64,000 nt of DNA from Chromatiales bacterium (lineage in GTDB: Bacteria; Pseudomonadota; Gammaproteobacteria; Steroidobacterales; GCA-2729495). Shown piece by piece: positions 23,115 to 33,547 of this stretch. Numbering within the stretch: the first letter of the stretch is position 1; every line of letters begins with the position of its first letter. Under the pieces are notes generated by a model. It searched no databases. It saw nothing but the letters and a program-made list of their open reading frames with translations, and was not told where the DNA came from. Made by a program: the position numbers and the translations under genes. The stretch covers positions 1 through 64,000 of the forward strand of contig JAEUPZ010000020.1 of the NCBI GenBank assembly GCA_016789885.1, in the 5' to 3' direction.

Positions 23115-23951
23115 GTGATCCCGACTCCCCGGCAGCCACAGACCCGCGGCACCCCGGCACCCGCAGGCCTTGCCGGCACGTTCCTGCTGCTCGTTGCCGT
23201 CGCGCTGCTGGCCACCGGCTGCGGCAGCCGCAAGGACCGCGACGCACGCTCGGGCGCCGAGATCGTCTACACCGCGGCCCGCAAGGCCATGGACAGCGGC
23301 AACTACGGCAACGCCATCCGCTACCTCGAGCTGCTCGAGGCCCGGTTCCCGTTCAGCAACCAGAGCAAGCAGGCGCAGCTCGACCTGATCTACGCCTATT
23401 ACAAGGACGGCCAGCGCGAAGCGGCCGTCGACGCCGCCACGCAGTTCGAGCGGGAGAACCCGACCCACCCGCGGGTGGACTACGCGCTGTACATGCGCGG
23501 CCGCGCCTACTTCGCGGGCCAGCGCGCCTGGTACCACCGGCTGTTCCGCGTCGACCTGAACGCGCGCCCGCCTAAGGACGTGGACCTGGCCCTTTCGGCC
23601 TTCGGCCAGCTGCTGCAGCGGTTTCCCGACAGCGAGTACGCGCCCGACGCCCGGCAGCGCATGGTGTTCCTGCGCAACCGCCTCGCCTACTACGAGCTGC
23701 ACGTGGCGCGCTATTACGAGAGCCGCGGCGCCTGGGCCGCCGTGCTGAACCGCGCCCAGTTCGTGATGAGCCAGTACGACGGATCGCCGGCCGTGGGCGA
23801 GGCCCTGGTGCTGTCGGTCAAGGCCTACGACGAGCTGGGGATGCGCGACCTGGCCGAGGACACCCGCGCGGTGCTCGCCGCCAACTATCCCGACATGGCG
23901 GTGGAAGCACCGGCTGCCAAGCGCGCCTGGTACCGGTTCGGCCTCTTTTGA
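23115..23951 (+). CDS. bamD: Outer-membrane assembly lipoprotein BamD
   Basis: Essential lipoprotein of the BAM complex that inserts beta-barrel proteins. 278 residues from a GTG start at 23115; the frame stays open further upstream only because it is antisense to rluD. The lipobox is LLATGC with the lipidated Cys at 36; the n-region before it is long for a signal peptide. Five TPR-like repeats follow, e.g. AMDSGNYGNAIRYLELLEARFPFS and LALSAFGQLLQRFPDSEYAPDARQRM. The mature size matches the family (about 225-245 residues). It is convergent with nadE with only 6 bases between stops. Confidence 0.94.
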   Translation: MIPTPRQPQTRGTPAPAGLAGTFLLLVAVALLATGCGSRKDRDARSGAEIVYTAARKAMDSGNYGNAIRYLELLEARFPFSNQSKQAQLDLIYAYYKDGQREAAVDAATQFERENPTHPRVDYALYMRGRAYFAGQRAWYHRLFRVDLNARPPKDVDLALSAFGQLLQRFPDSEYAPDARQRMVFLRNRLAYYELHVARYYESRGAWAAVLNRAQFVMSQYDGSPAVGEALVLSVKAYDELGMRDLAEDTRAVLAANYPDMAVEAPAAKRAWYRFGLF

Positions 23952-23957
23952 ACCGCC

Positions 23958-25586
23958 TCAGCGGTGGCGGTACCCCGACGTGATCGGGTAGCGCCAGTCG
24001 CGCCCGAAGGCCCTTCCTGAGATCCGCACGCCGGGCGGCGCCTGGCGGCGCTTGTACTCCGCACGGCGCACCATCTCCAGTACCCGCGCCACCGTCGCCG
24101 GGTCGAAGCCCCGGGCGGCGATCTCCTCGACGGACCGGTCCTCGAGGATCAGCGCGTCGAGGATCGGGTCGAGCACGTCGTAGGGCGGCAGCGAGTCGCT
24201 GTCCTTCTGGTCGGCGCGGAGCTCCGCGCTGGGGGGGCGCTCGATGACGCGCTCCGGGATCACGTTGCCGAGCCCGTTGCGGTGCCGGGCCAGCGCGTAG
24301 ACCAGGCTCTTGGTGCAGTCCTTGATGGGGGCGAAGCCGCCGGCCATGTCGCCGTAGAGCGTGGCGTAGCCCACGGCCATCTCGCTCTTGTTGCCGGTGG
24401 CGAGCACCATGCGGCCGGTCTTGTTCGAGATCGCCATCAGCAGGATGCCGCGGGCCCGGGCCTGCAGGTTCTCCTCGGTGGTGTCCTCGGGCAAGCCGGC
24501 GAAGAGCGGCTCGAGGGCGTCTCGGGCCGAGGCCACCAGCGGCGCGATGGGAATCACGCGGTAGTCGACGCCCAGCGCCCGGGCCTGGGCCTTCGCGTCC
24601 TCCTGGCTCATGGTGGAGGTGTAGCGGTACGGCATCATGACGGCCTGCACGGCGTCGGCGCCCAGGGCATCGACGGCGAGCGCCAGGGTCAGCGCCGAGT
24701 CGATGCCGCCCGACAGTCCGAGCACGACGCCGCGGAAGTGGTTCTTCCGCACGTAGTCGCGGATGCCGGCCACCAGCGCGGCGTAGACGCTCGCGACCTC
24801 GTCCTGCAGCGGGACGCAGGCGCCGGGCACCGGCGCGACCGCGCCATCGGCCAGCACGAACTCCGCGACGTGCACGCCCTCGGCGAAGGCTGGCGCGCGC
24901 AGCACCGTCGTGCCGGCCCCGTCGACCACCACCGAACCGCCGTCGAAGACGAGCTCGTCCTGCCCGCCCACGAGGTTCACGTACGCGATCGGCAGGCCGG
25001 TATCCCGGGCCCGGTCCGCCAGCACCGCTTCGCGCCGCGCCTGCTTGCCCGTCTCGAAGGGCGAGCCGTTGGGCACCAGCACGAGCCGGGCGCCGGCATC
25101 GCGCAGGGCGCGGCAGGGCCCGGTCAGCCAGACGTCCTCACAGATGCCGATGCCGACGGGGATGCCGTGGCAGTCGACCACCACGGGCCCGTCGCCGGGC
25201 GTGAAGTAGCGCTGCTCGTCGAAGACGCTGTAGTTCGGCAGCGAGCGCTTGCGGTAATTGGCGACCAGCCGGCCACCGGCGCACCAGGCGGCGGCGTTGT
25301 GGATGTGGCCGTCGGTGAACTCGGGATACCCCACCAGCGCCGCCACGCTGCCGGTCGCCGCGGTGATCCGCCCGAGGCCCTCGGCCACCTGCCGCCGCAG
25401 CCCCTGGTGGAACAGCAGGTCTTCCGGCGGGTAGCCGCACATGGCGAGCTCCGGGAAGACCACCACGTCGGCCGAGCCGTCACGCTGGACGGCCTGCAGT
25501 GTGTCGATGATGCGGGCCGTGTTGCCCGGCACGTCACCGACGAGGAAGTTCTGCTGGGCGAGCGCGATGCGGAGCCGGCTGGCCAC
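23958..25586 (-). CDS. nadE: Glutamine-dependent NAD+ synthetase
   Basis: Last step of NAD biosynthesis: amidation of nicotinate adenine dinucleotide with ammonia channelled from glutamine. 542 residues in two domains. The N-terminal nitrilase-like glutaminase has the E46-K113-C149 triad (FPELAMCGYP, ANYRKRSLPNY, GICEDVW). The C-terminal N-type ATP pyrophosphatase domain has the P-loop LSGGIDSALTLALAVDALG and LATGNKSEMAVGYATLYGDMAGG. The start is GTG, 8 bases after the sucD stop, so it is probably co-transcribed with sucCD. Confidence 0.96.
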   Translation of the reverse strand: MASRLRIALAQQNFLVGDVPGNTARIIDTLQAVQRDGSADVVVFPELAMCGYPPEDLLFHQGLRRQVAEGLGRITAATGSVAALVGYPEFTDGHIHNAAAWCAGGRLVANYRKRSLPNYSVFDEQRYFTPGDGPVVVDCHGIPVGIGICEDVWLTGPCRALRDAGARLVLVPNGSPFETGKQARREAVLADRARDTGLPIAYVNLVGGQDELVFDGGSVVVDGAGTTVLRAPAFAEGVHVAEFVLADGAVAPVPGACVPLQDEVASVYAALVAGIRDYVRKNHFRGVVLGLSGGIDSALTLALAVDALGADAVQAVMMPYRYTSTMSQEDAKAQARALGVDYRVIPIAPLVASARDALEPLFAGLPEDTTEENLQARARGILLMAISNKTGRMVLATGNKSEMAVGYATLYGDMAGGFAPIKDCTKSLVYALARHRNGLGNVIPERVIERPPSAELRADQKDSDSLPPYDVLDPILDALILEDRSVEEIAARGFDPATVARVLEMVRRAEYKRRQAPPGVRISGRAFGRDWRYPITSGYRHR

Positions 25587-25594
25587 GGCTGGCG

Positions 25595-26476
25595 TCAGCC
25601 CTTGCGGGCGCTGAGCAGCTCCAGCATGGCACTGCCGAGTTCGGCGGGCGAGCGGACCGTGCGCACGCCGGCGGACTCAAGCGCTGCGAACTTCGCGTCG
25701 GCCGTCCCCTCGCCACCCGAGATGATGGCGCCGGCATGGCCCATGCGCTTGCCCGGGGGCGCCGTGACGCCGGCGATGTAGGCGACCACCGGCTTGGTCA
25801 CGTGGTCGCGGATGTAGCGCGCGGCGGCCTCCTCGTCGCTGCCGCCGATCTCGCCCACCATGATGATGCCGTCGGTGGCAGCGTCGGCCTGGAACAGCTC
25901 CAGGCAGTGCACGAAGTTCATGCCGCGCACCGGGTCACCGCCGATGCCGATGCAGGTGGACTGGCCGAGCCCGTTGCGCGTGGTCTGGTAGACGGCCTCG
26001 TAGGTCAGCGTGCCCGAGCGCGAGACGATGCCGATGCGGCCCGGCTTGTGGATGAAGCCCGGCATGATGCCGATCTTGCACTCGCCCGGCGTGATGATGC
26101 CGGGGCAGTTCGGGCCGATCAGCCGGCAGTCGAAGTCCTTCAGCGCCGCCTTGACCCGCACCATGTCGAGCACCGGGATGCCCTCGGTGATGCAGACGAC
26201 GAGCTTCACGCCGGCCGAGGCCGCGGCGAGGATGGCGTCGGCCGCGGCCGGCGCCGGGACGAAGATGACGCTGACGTCGGCACCCGTCGCCTTGACGGCA
26301 GCGTTCATGGTGTCGAAAACCGGCACGCCGAGGTGCTGTTCGCCCCCGCGGCCGGGCGTGACGCCGGCGACGATCTTCGTGCCGTACTCCAGGCACTGCT
26401 GCGCGTGGAACGAGCCCTGCTTGCCGGTCAGGCCCTGGACGATGACGCGGGTGTCACGGTTGACGAGTACGCTCAT
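25595..26476 (-). CDS. sucD: Succinyl-CoA synthetase alpha subunit
   Basis: TCA-cycle enzyme converting succinyl-CoA to succinate with substrate-level phosphorylation. 293 residues, typical size. CoA-binding Rossmann domain with [40 protein letters not shown]; phosphohistidine H247 in [10 protein letters not shown]. The ATG overlaps the sucC stop by 4 bases (ATGA). The usual upstream sucA/sucB genes are absent; sucC-sucD-nadE forms its own unit here. Confidence 0.97.
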   Translation of the reverse strand: MSVLVNRDTRVIVQGLTGKQGSFHAQQCLEYGTKIVAGVTPGRGGEQHLGVPVFDTMNAAVKATGADVSVIFVPAPAAADAILAAASAGVKLVVCITEGIPVLDMVRVKAALKDFDCRLIGPNCPGIITPGECKIGIMPGFIHKPGRIGIVSRSGTLTYEAVYQTTRNGLGQSTCIGIGGDPVRGMNFVHCLELFQADAATDGIIMVGEIGGSDEEAAARYIRDHVTKPVVAYIAGVTAPPGKRMGHAGAIISGGEGTADAKFAALESAGVRTVRSPAELGSAMLELLSARKG

Positions 26477-27633
26477 GCGACTGCTGCCACCGCCTTGCGG
26501 GCGGCCTCCGTCAGGTCGGCCGCGGGGGTGATGGCGAGGCCGCTCGCCTCAAGCATGGCCCGCCCCTGGTCGACGTTGGTGCCTTCGAGCCGGACCACGA
26601 CGGGCACCTTCACCTGCACCTCGCGCACCGCCCGGATGATGCCCTCGGCGATCAGGTCGCAGCGGACGATGCCGCCGAAGATGTTCACCAGGATCGCCTT
26701 GACCTGGGCATTCGACAGGATCAGCTTGAAGGCTGCGGCCACGCGCTCGGGCGTGGCGCCGCCGCCGACGTCGAGGAAGTTGGCCGGCTCGCCACCGTGC
26801 AGCTTGATCAGGTCCATGGTGGCCATGGCGAGGCCGGCCCCGTTGACCATGCAGGCGATATTGCCGTCGAGGGAGACGTAGTTGAGGTCGTGCTCGGCGG
26901 CCCGGCGCTCCATCTCGTCTTCCTGGGTCGGGTCGCGCATCGTGACGAGCTCGCGCTGGCGGAACAGCGCGTTGTCCTCGATGTTGATCTTGCCGTCGAG
27001 GGCCACGAGGTCGCCGCCCTTCGTCACGATCAGCGGGTTGACCTCGACGAGGCTGGCGTCGCACTCGTTGAAAAGGCGGTACAGGCGCATCGCCATGTCG
27101 GTGAACTGGCCGACCTGCCCCTGCTCCAGGCCGAGCCCGTAGGCCAGGTCGCGGCACTGGTAGGGCTGCAGGCCCGCGGCCGGGTGGACGGCCACCGTCA
27201 GGATCTTCTCGGGGGTCGTCGCGGCAACCTCTTCGATGTCCATGCCGCCGGCCGCCGAGGCGATGAAGGCGATGCGCTCGCGGGAGCGGTCGACCAGCAG
27301 GCTGAGGTACAGCTCCCGGGCGATGTCGCTGCCGGACTCCACGTACACCTGGTTGACCGGCAGCCCACGGGCCCCGGTCTGCTTGGTGACGAGGTGCGTG
27401 CCGAGCATGCCGGCGGCGTAGTCGCGCACTTCCTGGGCGGTGCGGGCGAGCTTGACGCCCCCCGCCTTGCCGCGGCCCCCGGCGTGCACCTGGGCCTTGA
27501 CGACCCAGACGGCGCCGCCGAGCCGCTCGGCGGCGGCAACGGCCTGGGCCGGGGTGGCTGCCGCCCCGCCGCTGGGGACGGCAATGCCGTAGCGGCGGAA
27601 CAATTCCTTGGCCTGGTACTCGTGGAGGTTCAT
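26473..27633 (-). CDS. sucC: Succinyl-CoA synthetase beta subunit
   Basis: 386 residues (388 in E. coli). N-terminal ATP-grasp domain starting [17 protein letters not shown] with [16 protein letters not shown] (nucleotide binding) and a C-terminal ligase domain with [20 protein letters not shown] and the [13 protein letters not shown] motif. It heads sucC-sucD-nadE. A CAGAAT -10-like box lies 30 bases upstream. It is divergent from pilS; the intergenic region is 151 bases. Confidence 0.97.
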   Translation of the reverse strand: MNLHEYQAKELFRRYGIAVPSGGAAATPAQAVAAAERLGGAVWVVKAQVHAGGRGKAGGVKLARTAQEVRDYAAGMLGTHLVTKQTGARGLPVNQVYVESGSDIARELYLSLLVDRSRERIAFIASAAGGMDIEEVAATTPEKILTVAVHPAAGLQPYQCRDLAYGLGLEQGQVGQFTDMAMRLYRLFNECDASLVEVNPLIVTKGGDLVALDGKINIEDNALFRQRELVTMRDPTQEDEMERRAAEHDLNYVSLDGNIACMVNGAGLAMATMDLIKLHGGEPANFLDVGGGATPERVAAAFKLILSNAQVKAILVNIFGGIVRCDLIAEGIIRAVREVQVKVPVVVRLEGTNVDQGRAMLEASGLAITPAADLTEAARKAVAAVA

Positions 27634-27663
27634 GCCGGTCTCAGCGGGGCGCGGGAGGGCGCT

Positions 27664-27669
27664 ATTCTG
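27664..27669 (-). promoter_or_regulatory. Candidate sucC -10 box CAGAAT
   Basis: CAGAATAGC on the minus strand 30 bases before the sucC ATG; nearly the same string, CAGAATAGT, precedes zapD. Confidence 0.35.
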
Positions 27670-27784
27670 GGGAAAACCCGGGGGGAGTCAAATGCCGCCC
27701 CCGGGGCCTGCCTCGGCGGTGAAGTGGGACGGGCCTCACGTTTTGGCCCCCTGCGGCCAACATAATGTGCCGTACCATTCCCCC

Positions 27785-29443
27785 ATGGCGACCGCCGAGT
27801 ACAGCCTGCCGAAGCCGCTGCGCCCGCCGGCCGACGAGGTCGTGCGCCCGGCGGGCGACGACGTGGCGCGCCGCCTGGCGCGCATCCTGGCCGTTTTCCG
27901 GGTCGCCGTGACCACGGCCATGCTGGTCGTGGGCCTGGCCGGCGACGACACCCCCCTGCTCCGCACCCGCAACCCCGACCTGTTCGTCACCACGAGCGCG
28001 GCCTATCTCGCCATCGGCCTCGGGTTGCTCGCCTGGCTCTGGCCCCGCCGGGCCACGCCCCCCGGCACGGCGCTCGCCATCCTCGGCGTCGACGTCGTCG
28101 CCATCACGCTGCTGATGCACGCGGCCGGCGGGGTCGGCAGCGGGATCGGCGCCCTGCTGGTGGTCTTCGTCGGCGCCGGCAGCCTGATGCTCCGGGGACG
28201 GGACGCCTTCCTGGCCGCCGCCTTCGCGGCGCTCGCCGTGCTCGGCGAGCAGGGCGTCAGCCTGGCGCTGGGGCGCACGCCGCTGCAGGGCTTCTTCCCG
28301 GCGGGCGTGCTCGGCGGGATCATCTTCATGATCGCCTCGGCGGCCGCCCCGCTCGCCCGCCGCCTGCAGGAGAGCGAGGCGCTGGCCCGCCAGCGCGGCA
28401 TCGACCTCGCGAACCTCGCCCAGCTCAACGAGTACATCATCCAGAACCTGCGCGAGAGCATCATCGTCGTCGACGAGCAGGACCGGGTGCGCCTCATCAA
28501 CCAGTCCGCCGCCGAGCACCTTGGCCTGCGCGAGCTGCGGCCGGGGCAGGAACTCGAGCGCCACGCGCCGAAGCTGCACCGGGTGCTCTGCGACTGGCGG
28601 CGGCAGGGCAACACGCTGCTGCAGCCGCCGCCGTTCCTGTCGGGCGACGGCAGCACGCGCATCACCGCCTACCTGGCGCCCCTCGGCGGCCGTCAGGACG
28701 GCCCGATCCTGATGTTCCTCGAGGACGCCAGCGAACTGGCCGAGAAGGTCCAGCAGTCGAAGCTCGCGGCGCTGGGCCGGCTCTCCGCCAGCATCGCCCA
28801 CGAAATCCGCAACCCGGTGGGCGCCCTGAGCCACGCGAGCCAGCTGCTCGAGGAGTCGCCGGGGCTGGCCCCGGCGGACCGGCGCCTGATCGACATCATC
28901 CGCACCAACTCGCGGCGCGTGAACGAGATCGTCGAGAGCGTGCTGCAGCTGTCCCGGCGCGACACGACGCGCCCGGCGCTGATCTACCTGGGGGACTGGG
29001 CCCGCGACTTCGCGCGGGAGTTCACCACCACGCTGGAGCTGTTCGAGGGGCAGGTGGCCGTGCTCCCGGCGGCCGAGGACGTCGAGGTGCGCATCGACCC
29101 GGGGCACCTGCGCCAGATCGTATGGAACCTCTGCGAGAACGCGGTGAAGTACGCCAGCGAGGCCGCGGGCGGGATCCAGGTCGAGATCGGCTTCGGACGC
29201 CTGCCGGGTACACGGCGCCCTTACCTGACGGTGGCCGACCGGGGCCCAGGCATCGCCGAGGAGCTGCGCGAACAGGTGTTCGAGCCGTTCGCCACCGGGC
29301 CAAAGGGCGGCACGGGCCTCGGGCTCTTCATTTCCCGCGAGCTTTGCGAGTGCAACCGCGCGATGCTGGCCTGCGAGTCGCGGGACGGCGGCGGCAGCGT
29401 CTTCCGCATCGTCTTCGCCGACCCGGCCCGCTGGGGGACCTGA
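27785..29443 (+). CDS. pilS: Sensor histidine kinase PilS
   Basis: Inner-membrane kinase that controls PilR and hence pilin transcription. 552 residues. Hydrophobic N-terminal region with about six helices between roughly 35 and 195; a PAS-like segment (NEYIIQNLRESIIVVDEQD, about 215-310); H-box ASIAHEIRNPVGALSHASQL with phosphoacceptor H339; N-box NLCENAVKYA; G-boxes ADRGPGIAEELRE and GGTGLGLFIS. The ATG at 27785 excludes a long upstream extension that overlaps sucC antisense. The pilR start is 4 bases after the stop codon. Confidence 0.93.
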   Translation: MATAEYSLPKPLRPPADEVVRPAGDDVARRLARILAVFRVAVTTAMLVVGLAGDDTPLLRTRNPDLFVTTSAAYLAIGLGLLAWLWPRRATPPGTALAILGVDVVAITLLMHAAGGVGSGIGALLVVFVGAGSLMLRGRDAFLAAAFAALAVLGEQGVSLALGRTPLQGFFPAGVLGGIIFMIASAAAPLARRLQESEALARQRGIDLANLAQLNEYIIQNLRESIIVVDEQDRVRLINQSAAEHLGLRELRPGQELERHAPKLHRVLCDWRRQGNTLLQPPPFLSGDGSTRITAYLAPLGGRQDGPILMFLEDASELAEKVQQSKLAALGRLSASIAHEIRNPVGALSHASQLLEESPGLAPADRRLIDIIRTNSRRVNEIVESVLQLSRRDTTRPALIYLGDWARDFAREFTTTLELFEGQVAVLPAAEDVEVRIDPGHLRQIVWNLCENAVKYASEAAGGIQVEIGFGRLPGTRRPYLTVADRGPGIAEELREQVFEPFATGPKGGTGLGLFISRELCECNRAMLACESRDGGGSVFRIVFADPARWGT

Positions 29444-29447
29444 GCCC

Positions 29448-30779
<1,332 letters not shown>

Positions 30780-30808
30780 GGCGCCCGGGCCCGGAATGGA
30801 CGAAAATT

Positions 30809-30918
30809 GTCAGGACCTGACGTGCAGCGTCAGGTGCCGTCCGCGACCGGGCACGGAAACCGTGACGCAGGTCCGCCACCCGGCCGGGCACGCAGCAGCG
30901 TTCGCCTTGCAGGTCAGG
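30809..30918 (+). promoter_or_regulatory. Candidate PilR binding sites upstream of pilA
   Basis: GTCAGG occurs at 30809-30814, 30829-30834 and 30913-30918, with its inverse CCTGAC at 30816-30821. ACCTGACG-N5-CGTCAGGT (30815-30835) is a perfect 8-bp inverted repeat about 110 bases upstream of the sigma-54 promoter, a normal distance for an NtrC-type enhancer. The PilR assignment is inferred from position. Confidence 0.45.
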
Positions 30919-30942
30919 CACTTGCGTCCGACCCGACGTGGC

Positions 30943-30958
30943 TGGCACGGAACCTGCA
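30943..30958 (+). promoter_or_regulatory. Sigma-54 promoter of pilA
   Basis: TGGCACGGAACCTGCA has GG at 30944-30945 and GC at 30956-30957 with exactly 10 bases between them, matching the -24/-12 consensus TGGCAC-N5-TTGCA at all but one of the key positions. It gives a leader of about 60 bases before the pilA ATG. Confidence 0.85.
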
Positions 30959-31029
30959 AAGGTTTGGCCCGCAGGCCCACGGGCCGCAGCGTTGCGCAAC
31001 CAGCACTTTTGACATCCAGGGAGTCATCC

Positions 31030-31518
31030 ATGAAGAAGACGCAGCAGGGCTTCACGCTCATCGAGCTGATGATCGTCGTCGCGATCATCGGCATCCTCGC
31101 GGCCATCGCCATCCCCGCGTACCAGGACTACACCGTCCGTGCGCAGGTGACCGAGGGCCTCAACCTCGCCTCCGACCTGAAGGCTGCCGTGGGCGAGAGC
31201 TTCGCCAACGACGGCACCTGGCCGGTCGACAACGCCGCCATCGGCATCACCCAGACCAAGTCCGGCAAGTACGTGACCGACGTCTCCATCTCGAACGGCA
31301 CCATCAACATCAGCTTCGGCAACCAGGCCAACGCTGACGCCTTCTCCAACGGCAACATCCTGTCGCTGCGCCCGACGGTCAGCGCCAACGGTGACGTGAT
31401 CTGGAACTGCGGCTACCGCACGGAAGCGGGCACTGACCCGGCCTCCGGCGGCTCCGACGCCAACACGACCGACGTCCTCGAGAAGTACCTGCCGTCGTCC
31501 TGCCGCACCGGCGGCTGA
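31030..31518 (+). CDS. pilA: Type IV major pilin PilA
   Basis: 162-residue prepilin. The short basic leader MKKTQQG is cut by PilD between G7 and F8; the mature N-terminus [20 protein letters not shown] carries Glu5 for subunit docking and N-methylation of Phe1. The globular part ends in a disulfide-bounded D-loop between C127 and C158. Mature length 155 is like that of Pseudomonas/Xanthomonas pilins. Transcribed from a sigma-54 promoter and closed by a strong terminator, consistent with a highly expressed single gene. Confidence 0.95.
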   Translation: MKKTQQGFTLIELMIVVAIIGILAAIAIPAYQDYTVRAQVTEGLNLASDLKAAVGESFANDGTWPVDNAAIGITQTKSGKYVTDVSISNGTINISFGNQANADAFSNGNILSLRPTVSANGDVIWNCGYRTEAGTDPASGGSDANTTDVLEKYLPSSCRTGG

Positions 31519-31571
31519 TAGCAGGCACTGTGCAAGGATGTGGGGCGGCCCGGCACGGGCAGCCCCGCGGG

Positions 31572-31600
31572 AAGGGGGCCCTCGGGCCCCCTTCTTCTTT
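31572..31600 (+). terminator. pilA intrinsic terminator
   Basis: A perfect stem AAGGGGGCCC/GGGCCCCCTT (31572-31581 with 31584-31593) continues into TTCTTCTTT. It lies 53 bases after the pilA stop codon. Confidence 0.85.
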
Positions 31601-31678
31601 GTGGCGCGAATCCAGGCTGCGACGGAAACGGGCGCCGGCGCGCAGTGAGTATCCCGTCGCAAACGGCGGGATTTTCTG

Positions 31679-31706
31679 TTGACCGGCCACCGATAACTTG
31701 TAAACC
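31679..31706 (+). promoter_or_regulatory. Candidate pilB promoter
   Basis: TTGACC (31679-31684), 16-base spacer, TAAACC (31701-31706). It would separate the pilBCD genes from the sigma-54-driven pilA. Confidence 0.4.
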
Positions 31707-31747
31707 TGCCTGCATCGGCAGGCATGGGCAGCCTGCACCACAACTCC

Positions 31748-33472
31748 ATGGCCGTTACCGCACTCAACACCGCGCTGCAGGGGCTGTCGCGCCGGCTCGT
31801 CCAGGACGGCCTCGTCAGCGAAGACGCCGTGCTCGCCGCCATCCGCGCGGCCGAGGCCCAGCGCGTCAACCTGGTCGCGTACCTCGTCAGCCGGCAGGTC
31901 GCGGACCCGCGCCAGATCGCCGTCGCCGCCTCCGCCGAGTTCGGCGTGCCGCTCTTCGATCTCGATGCACTCGACCTTGACCTCGAAGCCGTCAAGTCGG
32001 TCGACCAGAAGCTCATCACCCGCCACCAGGTACTGCCGCTCGTCCTGCGCAGCAAGCGGCTGTTCCTCGGCGTCGCCGACCCGACCAACCTCGCCGCCAT
32101 CGACGAGATCAAGTTCCAGACGGGCTTCAGGGTCGAGCCGATCATCGTCGAGCAGGACAAGCTCGAGTCGATGGTCCAGAAGGCCCTCGACGCCGTCGAC
32201 ACGTCGATGTCGGGCATGGAGCAGGACGACTTCGACCTCGAGAGCCTCGAGGTCAGTGGCGGCGACGACGAGGCGGGCCTCGAGGACTCGGGCCGCGACG
32301 ACGTCGAAGACGCGCCGGTCGTCCGCTTCGTCAACAAGATCATGCTCGACGCCATCAAGCGCGGCGCCTCCGACATCCACTTCGAGCCCTACGAGAAGAC
32401 CTACCGGGTCCGCACCCGGCAGGACGGCGTGCTCAAGCAGGTGGCGGCCCCCCCGCTCGCCCTCGCCGGCAAGGTCACGGCCCGCCTCAAGGTCATGGCG
32501 CGCCTCGACATCGCCGAGAGGCGCGTACCCCAGGACGGGCGCATCAAGCTGCGGCTGTCGAAGAGCCGCGCCATCGACTTCCGCGTCAATACCTGCCCGA
32601 CCCTGTTCGGCGAGAAGGTGGTGCTGCGCATCCTCGACCCGACGGCGGCGAAGCTCGGCATCGACGCGCTGGGCTACGAGGACTTCCAGCGCCAGCTGTA
32701 CCTCGACGCGCTGTCCAAGCCGTACGGCATGATCCTGGTCACCGGGCCTACCGGCAGCGGCAAGACCGTGTCGCTGTACACCGGCATCAACATCCTCAAC
32801 ACCGAGGATCGCAACATCTCCACGGCCGAGGATCCGGTCGAGATCAACGTGCCGGGCATCAACCAGGTCAACGTCAACCCGAAGGTGGGCCTCACCTTCG
32901 CATCGGCGCTGAAGGCGTTCCTGCGCCAGGACCCGGACATCATCATGGTCGGCGAGATCCGCGACCTCGAGACGGCCGAGACCGCCATCAAGGCGGCCCA
33001 GACGGGTCACCTGGTGCTGTCGACGCTGCACACGAACGACGCGCCGCGCACGCTGACGCGCATGGTCGACATGGGCGTGAAGCCCTACGCCATCGCCACG
33101 TCGGTGCACCTGATCATCGCCCAGCGCCTCGCCCGGCGCCTGTGCGAGCACTGCAAGGCGCCGCGCGACATCCCCGAGGAGGCGCTGCTGCGCGAGGGCT
33201 TCACGGCCGACGAGATCCGCGCGGGACTCCGCATCTACGGCCCCGTGGGTTGCCGGCAGTGCAGCGACGGCTACAAGGGCCGGGTGGGCATCTACCAGGT
33301 CATGCCGGTGACCGAGACCATCGGCCGCATCATCCTCGAGGGCGGCAACGCCGTGCAGATCGAGGAGCAGTCCCGCCGCGAGGGCGTCTGGACACTGAGG
33401 CAGTCTGCCCTGCACAAGGTCAAGTGCGGGGTTACCAGCCTCGAAGAGATCAACCGGGTTACGATCGAATAG
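31748..33472 (+). CDS. pilB: Type IV pilus extension ATPase PilB
   Basis: Hexameric cytoplasmic motor that powers pilus elongation. 574 residues from the ATG at 31748 (an ATG 24 bases upstream is possible; neither has a clear SD). N-terminal MshEN-type domain (LSRRLVQDGLVSEDAVLAA, about 10-150), an acidic linker around 150-185 (SGGDDEAGLEDSGRDD), then the ATPase core with SDIHFEPYE, Walker A GPTGSGKT near residue 332, the Asp box, Walker B-type DPDIIMVGEIRDLETAE and the His box STLHTND. A four-Cys zinc site CEHC/CRQC follows. pilC starts 75 bases downstream. Confidence 0.96.
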   Translation: MAVTALNTALQGLSRRLVQDGLVSEDAVLAAIRAAEAQRVNLVAYLVSRQVADPRQIAVAASAEFGVPLFDLDALDLDLEAVKSVDQKLITRHQVLPLVLRSKRLFLGVADPTNLAAIDEIKFQTGFRVEPIIVEQDKLESMVQKALDAVDTSMSGMEQDDFDLESLEVSGGDDEAGLEDSGRDDVEDAPVVRFVNKIMLDAIKRGASDIHFEPYEKTYRVRTRQDGVLKQVAAPPLALAGKVTARLKVMARLDIAERRVPQDGRIKLRLSKSRAIDFRVNTCPTLFGEKVVLRILDPTAAKLGIDALGYEDFQRQLYLDALSKPYGMILVTGPTGSGKTVSLYTGINILNTEDRNISTAEDPVEINVPGINQVNVNPKVGLTFASALKAFLRQDPDIIMVGEIRDLETAETAIKAAQTGHLVLSTLHTNDAPRTLTRMVDMGVKPYAIATSVHLIIAQRLARRLCEHCKAPRDIPEEALLREGFTADEIRAGLRIYGPVGCRQCSDGYKGRVGIYQVMPVTETIGRIILEGGNAVQIEEQSRREGVWTLRQSALHKVKCGVTSLEEINRVTIE

Positions 33473-33547
33473 GGTGCAGCGCCGGTCCGCCCCGGGGGTG
33501 GCCGGCGCCGCATGGGCAGGCACAGGGAATAGCGCGGGGTCACAGGG

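Noticed and set aside
31684..31747. Cyclic-di-GMP riboswitch before pilB
   Set aside because: A small GCCTGC/GCAGGC hairpin is present, but the conserved GEMM core sequence is not recognisable.
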